A DNA stretch of 9,445 nucleotides. It comes from Calditrichota bacterium (lineage in GTDB: Bacteria > Calditrichota > Calditrichia > RBG-13-44-9). Shown here piece by piece: positions 1-6,216 of the stretch. How positions within the stretch are numbered: position 1 is the first letter of the stretch; every line of letters begins with the position of its first letter. Location: positions 1-9,445 of the forward strand of contig JAJRXE010000491.1 in NCBI GenBank assembly GCA_024276455.1, given 5' to 3'. The notes below the pieces were generated by a model. The model did not search any database. It saw only the letters and a list, made by a program, of their open reading frames with translations, and was not told where the DNA came from. The translations under genes were made by a program, and so were the position numbers.

Positions 1-1034
1 TCAATGGAAATTAGTTCGTCTCCTCTAAGCAAAACGAAGTCAACTTCCCGATTACGTTCCAGCCAATAAAACAATTCTATATTTTTCCCTTTGATAGCGT
101 TTGCCAGATAGGCCCCAACCGCAGATTCAACAAAACGCCCCCAAACTTCTGTATTTTGCCTTGCTTGTTGAAAACTCAAATGCGAATAGACTGATAATAA
201 GGCTGTGTTTAGCGTTAAAAGTTTAGGACTTGAGGCACGTTGACGAACCATATTTCCGCTATATTTGGGAATTCCTGTAATTAAACCGGCGCCGCCAAGT
301 AAATTAAGATAGTGGGCAAGAGTTGTAGTATTTCCAGCATCTTGAAGTTGACCCAACATTTTTTGATAGGATAAAACCTGTCCTGAAAATTTACAACCTA
401 ATTCGAAAAGGCGACGAAGTAAAGCTGGTTTATCAACACGTGTCATCAATAAAATATCGCGGGAAACGTTCGTTTCAATTAGAGAATTTTTGATATAATT
501 TTGCCAGCGTTCTTCATCAGAGATTAAATCAGCCGCGCCCGGGTATCCACCAAAAAAAATAAATTGATCAAGCTCCCAACCGAAGGCATCCCGCATCTCA
601 GGAAAAAACCAATGAGTGACATAAATTATCTCAAATCTTCCAGCCAGACTTTCCGTTAGTCCTTGTTGAACTAAAAGCGGTGAAGAACCTAATAAAATAA
701 TTTGAAGAGGTCTTCTATTAGCAGTATCTTCATCCCACAATTTTTTTACGGTTTCCGACCATCCCTGAATTTTTTGAATTTCATCCAGAATTAACAGGCC
801 TTTCTGATTTTTAGTTCGTAATCGTGCCGCTTCCCATTGCTGCTCTATCCAAAACTGATCTTTTAATAACGGTTCATCTGCGGAAGCATAGTGGGCAGGA
901 TATTCGATAGTCTCCATGATTTGGCGTGCTAAAGTTGTCTTTCCTGTTTGTCTGGGACCTGCAAGAACCTGGATAAAACGGCGTTTTTCCTGAACCCTTT
1001 GTAGAACAATATAAAATATGGGCCTTTTGTACAT
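1..1034 (-). CDS. AAA-type ATPase with DUF4143-like C-terminus (partial, cut by left edge)
   Basis: The reading frame from ATG at 1034 runs without a stop for 344 complete codons to the left edge, so the C-terminus is missing. Visible motifs are a Walker A (GPRQTGKT, residues 26-33), a Walker B (LLILDE, 80-85), a sensor-1-like GSS (116-118) and the SLAGRF motif (129-134). This order is typical of the AAA_14/DUF4143 family of single-protein ATPases, usually about 370-400 residues, so perhaps 30-60 are lost. A winged-helix-like stretch (about residues 225-255) precedes the C-terminal part. REVDF (329-333) matches the first acidic half of a PD-(D/E)xK nuclease-like fold; the second half would lie past the edge. 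No Shine-Dalgarno is visible, and tandem palindromes occupy that position. Codons are AT-rich (TTA, ATT, AAA), unlike the neighbours, which suggests transfer. The physiological role of this family is poorly known. Confidence 0.88.
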   Translation of the reverse strand, partial: MYKRPIFYIVLQRVQEKRRFIQVLAGPRQTGKTTLARQIMETIEYPAHYASADEPLLKDQFWIEQQWEAARLRTKNQKGLLILDEIQKIQGWSETVKKLWDEDTANRRPLQIILLGSSPLLVQQGLTESLAGRFEIIYVTHWFFPEMRDAFGWELDQFIFFGGYPGAADLISDEERWQNYIKNSLIETNVSRDILLMTRVDKPALLRRLFELGCKFSGQVLSYQKMLGQLQDAGNTTTLAHYLNLLGGAGLITGIPKYSGNMVRQRASSPKLLTLNTALLSVYSHLSFQQARQNTEVWGRFVESAVGAYLANAIKGKNIELFYWLERNREVDFVLLRGDELISI

Positions 1035-1040
1035 TTTAAT

Positions 1041-1084
1041 TTTACTCAATGTTTTGAGCAAATTTACTCAATACTCTGAGTAAA
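1041..1084 (-). promoter_or_regulatory. Two tandem 22-bp palindromes, probable operator of the ATPase gene
   Basis: Two adjacent 22-bp units, 1041-1062 and 1063-1084, each read TTTACTCA-N6-TGAG(C/T)AAA on the plus strand. The second unit is a perfect 8-bp dyad; the first has one mismatch. Four half-sites therefore lie on a 22-bp period, close to two helical turns. They end six bases before the ATPase start codon at 1034, where a ribosome binding site would normally be. On the minus strand a possible promoter, TTGATT (1089-1084), 17-base spacer, TAAATT (1066-1061), is embedded in the array, so a bound protein would block transcription. Operator function and autoregulation by the ATPase's winged-helix-like region are inference. 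Confidence 0.6.
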
Positions 1085-1249
1085 ATCAATTATTTTTCCG
1101 GAGGAATGGTTTACCAAGTAATTTTAATTTCAATAAATTAGGGTTCAAATACATTTCCGACCGCCCATCACAGCAATCAGCTCAAAAGTCGAAGAGTCTA
1201 ATTGCTACTTTATTACTTAAGTCCTTACTCCAGATCATCCCTCATATTC

Positions 1250-1999
1250 TCAAAATCCTCCTAACAACTTCACCGCCATAATGACAATGGCCACACTCAG
1301 GACTATTCGGATGACCCGCTCCCCGCCTTTGACCGCCAAACGGGCCGACCACCAGCCGCCGAAGGCATTACCAGCCGCCAGACCTAACCCCAATTTCCAG
1401 TTCACGTTGCCGGACCAGATAAAGATTGCCAGAGCCGGCAGGGTGTAAATTAACACAATGAAAATCTTGTGCATATTCACATACACCAAATTCATTCGCA
1501 GCAAATGGTAAAGGGCCGCCATAAACAGGAAGCCGACTCCCACCTGGATGAACCCCCCGTAAAATCCGATGACAAAGAGAGCCGGATAGATTAACCAGTT
1601 GCGGCGTCCATGTTCTGTGGTGGGATATTTCCCCCGATTTGTTGGCAGCAACATGGTAATTACGATGCCAATCATGACGATGGCCAGAATGTGCTGGAAA
1701 GAGCGGTTGCTAATGCGGATGGCTGCCAGCGCCCCGATAACGGCACCGGGCAACGTCCACACTGCCAGGGAAAGGCTCTGGCGCACCGCCGAAACCTTTT
1801 GTTGCCGGAATGAAGCGGCGGCAAAGATGTTCTGAATGAAGATAGCCACCCGATTGGTGCCATTCGCCAGCGCGCCATCCAATCCCAAAAAAATCAGGGT
1901 CGGCAGGGTAATGGACGAACCACCACCCGCCATGATGTTAATAAAACCCGCCAGCGCACCAACACCGAACAACAGGAGAACCTGGGCCCACTCGCTCAT
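1250..1999 (-). CDS. TauE/SafE family membrane transporter (probable anion exporter)
   Basis: A 249-residue integral membrane protein made almost entirely of hydrophobic segments (about seven or eight). The N-terminal half carries the family signature AGGGSSITLP (24-33) followed by ANGTNRVAIF (45-54). The second half repeats a related glycine-rich turn, GFYGGFIQVGVGF (145-157), giving the internal duplication expected of TauE/SafE (PF01925). Length matches the family. Characterised members export sulfite, sulfoacetate or related organic anions across the inner membrane, but substrate cannot be read from sequence. The start is supported by GAGGAG nine bases upstream of ATG on the minus strand. 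No sulfur-metabolism gene lies beside it, so context does not refine the substrate. No clear terminator is visible between its stop and the ATPase upstream region. Confidence 0.88.
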   Translation of the reverse strand: MSEWAQVLLLFGVGALAGFINIMAGGGSSITLPTLIFLGLDGALANGTNRVAIFIQNIFAAASFRQQKVSAVRQSLSLAVWTLPGAVIGALAAIRISNRSFQHILAIVMIGIVITMLLPTNRGKYPTTEHGRRNWLIYPALFVIGFYGGFIQVGVGFLFMAALYHLLRMNLVYVNMHKIFIVLIYTLPALAIFIWSGNVNWKLGLGLAAGNAFGGWWSARLAVKGGERVIRIVLSVAIVIMAVKLLGGF

Positions 2000-2131
2000 T
2001 CGCCGTAGCTCCTCAAAATAGCGTTCAACCGCACATTTCTTTCCAAAAATCGCAAACGAAGCGGAAAATTCAAAAAGAAAAGTTAAAACACACGCGAACG
2101 GTCATGATGATCAATTTCAAGACAACAAAAG

Positions 2132-2154
2132 CGCAAGCTGAAGCTTGCGGCTAC
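2132..2154 (-). repeat. REP-like hairpin with GTAG head
   Basis: A perfect dyad CGCAAGCT-GA-AGCTTGCG (2132-2149) is followed by GCTAC, so on the minus strand the element reads GTAG-CC-hairpin. A GTAG tetranucleotide next to a palindrome is the layout of REP elements mobilised by RAYT (TnpA-REP) transposases. Only one copy is present here and no RAYT gene is visible, so the assignment is by architecture only. It lies in the 348-base gap between the divergent transporter and PDZ genes. That gap otherwise holds an AT-only-core dyad, CAGAAAAA/TTTTTCTG (2165-2182), and the promoter at 2226-2254. Confidence 0.45.
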
Positions 2155-2225
2155 TCGCTTACTACAGAAAAATTTTTTTCTGAAACTTTTGGGGCTAAAT
2201 ATCGCATATAAGGCAGATAGAGGGA

Positions 2226-2254
2226 TTGGTTTGAAAAGTTGAAAACGTTATGAT
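2226..2254 (+). promoter_or_regulatory. Putative sigma-70-type promoter of the PDZ gene
   Basis: TTGGTT (2226-2231) and TATGAT (2249-2254) are separated by 17 bases, the ideal spacing for a housekeeping promoter. The predicted transcript would have a leader of about 85 bases before the ATG at 2348. This is a pattern match only; no transcription data are available. Confidence 0.4.
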
Positions 2255-2334
2255 GTATTCTCTCATTCACCCGTTAAATCGACTTCAGTGGTTTTCATCA
2301 GCGAGCCTGGTGGTTTTGATGTCAACAAAAAAGC

Positions 2335-2340
2335 GGAGGA
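2335..2340 (+). promoter_or_regulatory. Ribosome binding site that fixes the PDZ gene start at 2348
   Basis: GGAGGA lies seven bases before ATG 2348, which opens a signal peptide. The in-frame TTG at 2398, which would be the only start for the uninterrupted PDZ body, has no comparable site. This argues that translation starts at 2348 and that the reading frame is broken just afterwards. Confidence 0.6.
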
Positions 2341-2347
2341 CCAGCTT

Positions 2348-3255
2348 ATGAAGTACCGCCTTTTTCCCCTGCTCGTTTTACTTATTTTTGTTTTAATTTG
2401 TTTGCCGCCACGGACAAGGACGCCGATATTGTTAAAATTAAAGTGAAGGATCACCCCACGCTGGGAGTGATTGTCAAAGAACCAGAGGACGCCCTCCTGA
2501 AGGAGCGCCATCTGAAAGGCGGGGCGGAAATCGTTACCGTGCTGGATGGCAGCGTGGCGGAGAAAATCGGCTTGCAGGAAGGTGACATCATTACGGAGTT
2601 CGACGGTCAGCCCATCAGCGATCCGGAGGATTTGAAAGAAGCCCTGAAAGCCATTAAAGGGGAGAAAACCGTTGAAATTGTGGTGAACCGGAAAGGGAAC
2701 ACCCTTACCTTTGAAGCCGATCTGAAACCCGGAGAGCCGGGCGAGATTCACATCGACATCGACAAAGACGAGCTGAGCGCCCTGTGGCCATTTCTCTGGT
2801 GGCGGAGTCAGCGGCCTGCTCCGGAAATTCCGTTTTACTTTAAAAAGGGAGGCTACCTGGGCGTCAAGGTTCAGGAATTAAGCGAACAGTTGAAAAAATA
2901 TTTCCAGGTGGACCACGGCGTACTCGTCACAGAGGTTCTGAAGGACTCTCCTGCCGAAAAAGCCGGAATAGAAGCCGGGGACGTGATCCTGAAAATTGCC
3001 GACAAGCGGATTGATGATTACCAGGACCTGCTGCGAACGGTGAATTTTTACGATCCCGGAGACAGGGTACGGATTGTGATTTCCCGCCGGGGGAAAGAGA
3101 AAACCCTGGAAGTAACGTTGGGCAAACGGAAAAAGACCCGGGAATGGCATTTCCGAACCGGACCGAACTTTCCTTTTAAATTTAAACCGCAACCCGGAAC
3201 CGACTGGCACGGCTGGTTGGAGAGACAGCTGGAAGAAATACCGCGTTTGCTGTAA
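2348..3255 (+). CDS. Secreted two-PDZ-domain protein, apparent one-base frameshift in signal peptide
   Basis: A well-placed GGAGGA and ATG 2348 begin a typical signal peptide, MKYRLFPLLVLLIFVLI, but that frame soon leaves the gene and stops. The body is open from upstream of 2398 to TAA 3255 in the frame reached by adding one base, and its first residues (FAATDKDADIV) would complete the cleavage region. One extra T in the T-rich run at about 2385-2400 would restore a 302-residue protein. Numbering from TTG 2398, PDZ1 spans about residues 21-110 (TLGV loop, GLQEGDIITEFDG) and PDZ2 about 153-243 (YLGV loop, GIEAGDVILKIADK). No protease catalytic domain is present, unlike DegP/HtrA, so it probably acts as an envelope scaffold or substrate-binding protein. 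The short C-terminal tail is basic and aromatic. A sequencing error, a real mutation, or an internal start at 2398 are the alternatives. Confidence 0.78.
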
Positions 3256-3359
3256 ATTCTTCAACCATTCCCTGCCGGGGCGGCAAAACCCGGGAAGTGG
3301 GTCCCACAAACTAACCATTTTCCCAGAGACGGCCGGGCTGGTTCGGGTTACCAACTAAA

Positions 3360-3403
3360 AAGAGTCCCTGAAAATCAGACGGTTCGTTTCTTCAGGGACT
3401 CTT
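3360..3403 (-). terminator. Rho-independent terminator between convergent genes
   Basis: A perfect 13-bp stem pairs AAGAGTCCCTGAA (3360-3372) with TTCAGGGACTCTT (3391-3403) around an 18-base loop. On the minus strand the stem runs into TTTTTAG, giving a good U-tract just 12 bases past the stop of the AhpD-like gene. On the plus strand the tail is CTTCGTTCTC, poorer in T, so it may also end PDZ transcripts less efficiently. Confidence 0.75.
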
Positions 3404-3414
3404 CGTTCTCCTGC

Positions 3415-3813
3415 TCAGGGTGAATCGTCAGCGGGAGTCTCACCTCTCTGCAAAGCCTCCCAGAAGCGGTAAGCCCGCCGCAGGTGGGGAATGGTAATGG
3501 AACCGCCCACCACCAGCCCGATTCCCATGACCTCGGTCAGTTCCGCGGTGCTCACCCCCTCCTGCCGACAGCGCACCAGATGGTAGCGGATGCAGTCGTC
3601 GCAGCGCAGCACCAGCGAAGCCACTAGCCCCAGCATCTCTTTGGTCTTTACCGGCAACGCCCCTTCCCGGTAAGCCTGTCCATCCAGACTAAAAAAGCGC
3701 TTGATGGTCAGATCGGCCTGTTTCAGTACCAGCTCATTAAGCTCTTCCCGCTCCTTCCAGAAAGCCGCCACTTCTTCCGACCAATCCGGGTTCATCGGTT
3801 TCATTTCATCCAT
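3415..3813 (-). CDS. Carboxymuconolactone decarboxylase family protein, AhpD-like
   Basis: A 132-residue protein with the AhpD-type active-site set: Glu59 in KTKE, then CDDCIRYH with Cys71, Cys74 and His78. In AhpD these residues relay protons and form a redox disulfide that supports alkyl hydroperoxide reduction. The CxxC-x3-H form suggests redox or peroxidase activity rather than true decarboxylation of carboxymuconolactone. The conserved AALVxxC-like helix is represented by GLVASLVLRC. The start at 3813 is preferred over an upstream ATG at 3861, because GGGGAG lies five bases before it and the upstream extension (MVAECKNNGC) is not typical. Length fits the small single-domain members of the family. 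No AhpC or lipoyl partner is next to it. The specific substrate is unknown. Confidence 0.87.
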   Translation of the reverse strand: MDEMKPMNPDWSEEVAAFWKEREELNELVLKQADLTIKRFFSLDGQAYREGALPVKTKEMLGLVASLVLRCDDCIRYHLVRCRQEGVSTAELTEVMGIGLVVGGSITIPHLRRAYRFWEALQRGETPADDSP

Positions 3814-3902
3814 CGGGACTCCCCTTTTTTGACACCCATTATTTTTGCACTCTGCAACCAACCCATTTTTCGCCCTTTCGCCAGAAAGGTAGAAATCAGT
3901 TT

Positions 3903-3946
3903 AGGAAAATGCGAGCATTTTTTATGCTTCCCTCGGCATTTTTCCT
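3903..3946. other. Imperfect hairpin in the divergent intergenic region
   Basis: AGGAAAATGC (3903-3912) can pair with GCATTTTTCCT (3936-3946, one bulged T). Inside it, GAG-CAT can pair with ATG and CTC across a T-rich loop. It lies in the 367-base gap 3814-4180 between the divergent AhpD-like and amidase genes. The rest of that gap shows a weak promoter-like pair upstream of the amidase, TTGGGG (4119-4124) with TGTAAT (4143-4148, 18-base spacing), and no convincing gene. Function of the hairpin is unknown; it could be a terminator, a 5' leader structure or chance. Confidence 0.3.
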
Positions 3947-4180
3947 GGGACAATTTCCGGTTACCAATTCAAAAGGTCAATTTTTCACCAGGCGCTTCTT
4001 TAATTCCTCCTCAATCCTTCTGGAATTGCAAGCGTTTTTATTTGACCGGCGCCGAATTATTTTGTTAATTATCGGAGCAAAGTCCCCCTCCCCAACAGAT
4101 TGCTCCGCGCAGCACCGTTTGGGGGAAACATTTAAGCGACAATGTAATAATTTTTACAGACAAACTGGAAGGAGGAAATA

Positions 4181-5845
4181 ATGTTTAAATTTATCTCCGC
4201 AATCGCATTGTTGGCGTTACTGGCAACTGCGCGACCCCTCGGCGCGCAGGAACAGAATCCGATCACCCCGCAAGCCATTCAAGCCGTCGAGCATCTGCTT
4301 GGTTTGCAATTCTCTCCGGCGGAGCGGGATTCCATGCGGGAGAATCTGCAGGATTACCTGCAGAGCTACCGTCAAATCCGGGAGATTCCCCTCCCCAACA
4401 GCGTACCACCGGCACTCATCTTCAATCCCCTTCCGGTGGGATTTCGCCCGCCGCAGGAGCAGAAACCGATTCACTGGAGTCCGCTCGGCGAAGTGAACGT
4501 ACCGGAAAATTTCGAAGAGTTAGCCTTTTACTCCGTGCGGGAATTGGGAGAACTCATTCGTACCCGCCAAATCACCTCCCTCCAGCTTACCCGGCTGTAT
4601 CTGGACCGTTTGAAGAAATACGGTCCGCAATTAGAATGTGTGATTACCCTGACCGAGGAGCTGGCGCTGGAACAGGCACGGCGGGCAGACGTGGAAATCG
4701 CTGCCGGAGAGTACCGCGGTCCGCTGCACGGAATTCCCTACGGTGCCAAGGATCTGCTGGCGGTGAAGGGGTACAAAACCACCTGGGGCGCCATGCCGTA
4801 CAAAGATCAGGTCATTGACCAGACCGCCACGGTAATCAAAAAGCTGGAAGAAGCCGGGGCGGTGCTGGTGGCCAAATTGACCCTGGGTGCCCTGGCCTGG
4901 GGCGATGTGTGGTACGGCGGCAAAACCCGCAATCCCTGGAATCTGGAGCAGGGCAGCAGCGGATCTTCCGCCGGGTCTGCCGCCGCCACAGCCGCCGGAC
5001 TGGTGGCGTTCTCCATCGGCACGGAAACCTGGGGCTCCATCGTCTCGCCCTCCACCCGCTGCGGTACCACCGGACTCCGTCCCACCTTCGGGCGGGTGAG
5101 CCGCACCGGGGCCATGGCGCTGAGCTGGAGCATGGACAAAATCGGGCCCATTTGCCGCACGGTGGAGGACTGCGCCATCGTGTTTAACGCCATTCGCGGG
5201 GCGGACGGTCTGGACCAGAGCGTCATCGAGGCGTCGTTTAACTACCAACCGCAGGTGGATTTTTCCCACTTACGTATTGGTTATTTGAAATCCGCTTTCG
5301 AGAGGGACAGCGTGAATCGCGCCTTCAATCAGGCCGCGCTGGAAAAGCTGCGGGAATTAGGAGCGAATCTGGTACCGGTAGAGCTGCCGGATATCCCGGT
5401 GTACGCCCTCTCTTTCATTCTCAATGCCGAAGCCGCAGCGGCTTTCGATGAGCTCACCCGCTCCGGTGGCGACAGCCTGCTGGTGCGGCAGGTAAAAAAT
5501 GCCTGGCCCAACGTCTTCCGGGCAGCCCGTTTCATTCCCGCGGTGGAATATCTGCAGGCAAACCGGGTTCGTTACCAGCTCATTCAGGCCATGGCCCACC
5601 TAATGGACAGCGTGGACGTTTACGTAACGCCTTCCTTCGGTCCCAACCTGCTGCTCACCAACCTTACCGGACACCCCTGCGTGGTGCTGCCCAATGGATT
5701 CACCGAAAAAGGCACCCCGGTGAGCATTAGCTTCATTGGCCGTTTATTCGACGAAGCCACCCTGCTGGCGGTTGCCCGGATTTACCAGGAAGCGACCGGT
5801 TTCCACCAGAAACATCCGCCGCTGTTCTACCCCAACGGAAAGTAA
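4181..5845 (+). CDS. Exported amidase-signature family hydrolase
   Basis: A 554-residue protein beginning with a signal peptide (MFKFISAIALLALLATARPL, probable cleavage near AQ at 22-23), so it acts in the periplasm or outside the cell. The amidase-signature core carries the Ser-cisSer-Lys triad: Lys190 in GIPYGAKDLL, cis-Ser262 in SGSSAGSAAA, and nucleophile Ser286 in GTETWGSI. The C-terminal part, with TPSFGPNLLLTNLTGHP, is the usual substrate-proximal segment. About 110 residues precede the core, forming a helical N-terminal extension not found in GatA. Export and lack of GatB/GatC neighbours argue against tRNA-dependent amidotransferase function; hydrolysis of an extracellular amide or peptide-like compound is more likely. 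A strong AAGGAGG five bases upstream supports the start. No clear terminator follows. The substrate cannot be inferred. Confidence 0.9.
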   Translation: MFKFISAIALLALLATARPLGAQEQNPITPQAIQAVEHLLGLQFSPAERDSMRENLQDYLQSYRQIREIPLPNSVPPALIFNPLPVGFRPPQEQKPIHWSPLGEVNVPENFEELAFYSVRELGELIRTRQITSLQLTRLYLDRLKKYGPQLECVITLTEELALEQARRADVEIAAGEYRGPLHGIPYGAKDLLAVKGYKTTWGAMPYKDQVIDQTATVIKKLEEAGAVLVAKLTLGALAWGDVWYGGKTRNPWNLEQGSSGSSAGSAAATAAGLVAFSIGTETWGSIVSPSTRCGTTGLRPTFGRVSRTGAMALSWSMDKIGPICRTVEDCAIVFNAIRGADGLDQSVIEASFNYQPQVDFSHLRIGYLKSAFERDSVNRAFNQAALEKLRELGANLVPVELPDIPVYALSFILNAEAAAAFDELTRSGGDSLLVRQVKNAWPNVFRAARFIPAVEYLQANRVRYQLIQAMAHLMDSVDVYVTPSFGPNLLLTNLTGHPCVVLPNGFTEKGTPVSISFIGRLFDEATLLAVARIYQEATGFHQKHPPLFYPNGK

Positions 5846-5946
5846 AATCGCTTTGGGAAGTTAACAAAAAGAGTCAATCTAACATTAAACAGAGACCCTG
5901 GAAACTTAAAACACGAAACTCAGGCGCAGCCACTTTGGGAAAATTC

Positions 5947-5981
5947 GAAATTCGCAATCCGCAATCCGCAATTTGAAATTG
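5947..5981. repeat. Degenerate 7-bp tandem repeat, five units
   Basis: Five consecutive heptamers, GAAATTC, GCAATCC, GCAATCC, GCAATTT and GAAATTG, follow the pattern G(A/C)AAT(C/T)N. They lie in the 371-base gap (5846-6216) between the amidase and aspartokinase genes. The flanks also contain AATTC/GAAATT-rich sequence able to form weak secondary structure. Such heptamers are common intergenic fillers in some bacterial genomes. No gene is supported here. Confidence 0.5.
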
Positions 5982-6159
5982 GGGACGCAGCATCCTGGGG
6001 AAAAATGAAAAATAGTGGAAAAAACAATCCTAACCGGAAAATCAGAAATCCGGCGGACGTTTTTTCTAAACTTCTTTTCGAAAGGGCAGATAATTAGTAA
6101 TACTTTCGCAGGCAAGGGAGGAAGGCCAGGGTTAACGTAGGAGTAGGTCAAAACGATTC

Positions 6160-6191
6160 ACCCGGCGCAAAGAATGACCTTTGGCGCGGGT
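6160..6191 (+). promoter_or_regulatory. Hairpin in the aspartokinase leader, possible attenuator
   Basis: ACCCGGCGCAAAG (6160-6172) pairs with CTTTGGCGCGGGT (6179-6191) to give a 12-bp stem with one bulged G on each side and a six-base loop, AATGAC. A competing stem, AGGTCA (6145-6150) with TGACCT (6175-6180), uses loop and stem bases. In addition CCCGG (6161-6165) can pair with CCGGG (6203-6207), which overlaps the ribosome binding site. Mutually exclusive pairings just upstream of an amino-acid biosynthesis gene suggest regulation, but no lysine riboswitch or T-box core was recognised. A possible promoter -10 (TAATAC, 6098-6103) lies upstream. Confidence 0.35.
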
Positions 6192-6216
6192 AAACAGACG
6201 TTCCGGGGGATTGGGT

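Noticed and set aside
1103..1138. GGAGGA directly before an ATG with an 11-codon frame
   Set aside because: No spacer between the purine run and ATG, and the frame ends after 11 codons; likely chance in AT-rich DNA.
2253..2351. 32-codon plus-strand frame whose TGA overlaps ATG 2348
   Set aside because: The ATGA overlap suggests coupling, but there is no ribosome binding site, its start overlaps the predicted -10 box and the peptide is unremarkable. It could be revisited if transcription starts further upstream.
2263..2751. Minus-strand open frame overlapping the PDZ gene start
   Set aside because: The plus strand encodes a clear PDZ domain here; the antisense translation is Phe/Asn-rich with no family resemblance.
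3829..4181. Two overlapping plus-strand frames before the amidase
   Set aside because: No ribosome binding sites, no motifs, and they run through the divergent promoter region.
4631..5269. Minus-strand open frame (212 codons) opposite the amidase
   Set aside because: It mirrors the catalytic core of the amidase, has no recognisable motif and a Gly/His/Arg-rich composition typical of antisense frames.
5906..6151. Minus-strand open frame of 81 codons in the amidase-aspartokinase gap
   Set aside because: Its translation (KLRIADCEFRI) is the typical product of the heptamer repeat, not a protein family.
5846..6216. Lysine riboswitch or T-box before aspartokinase
   Set aside because: I could not find the conserved T-box core or the lysine riboswitch junction elements; only simple competing hairpins are visible.
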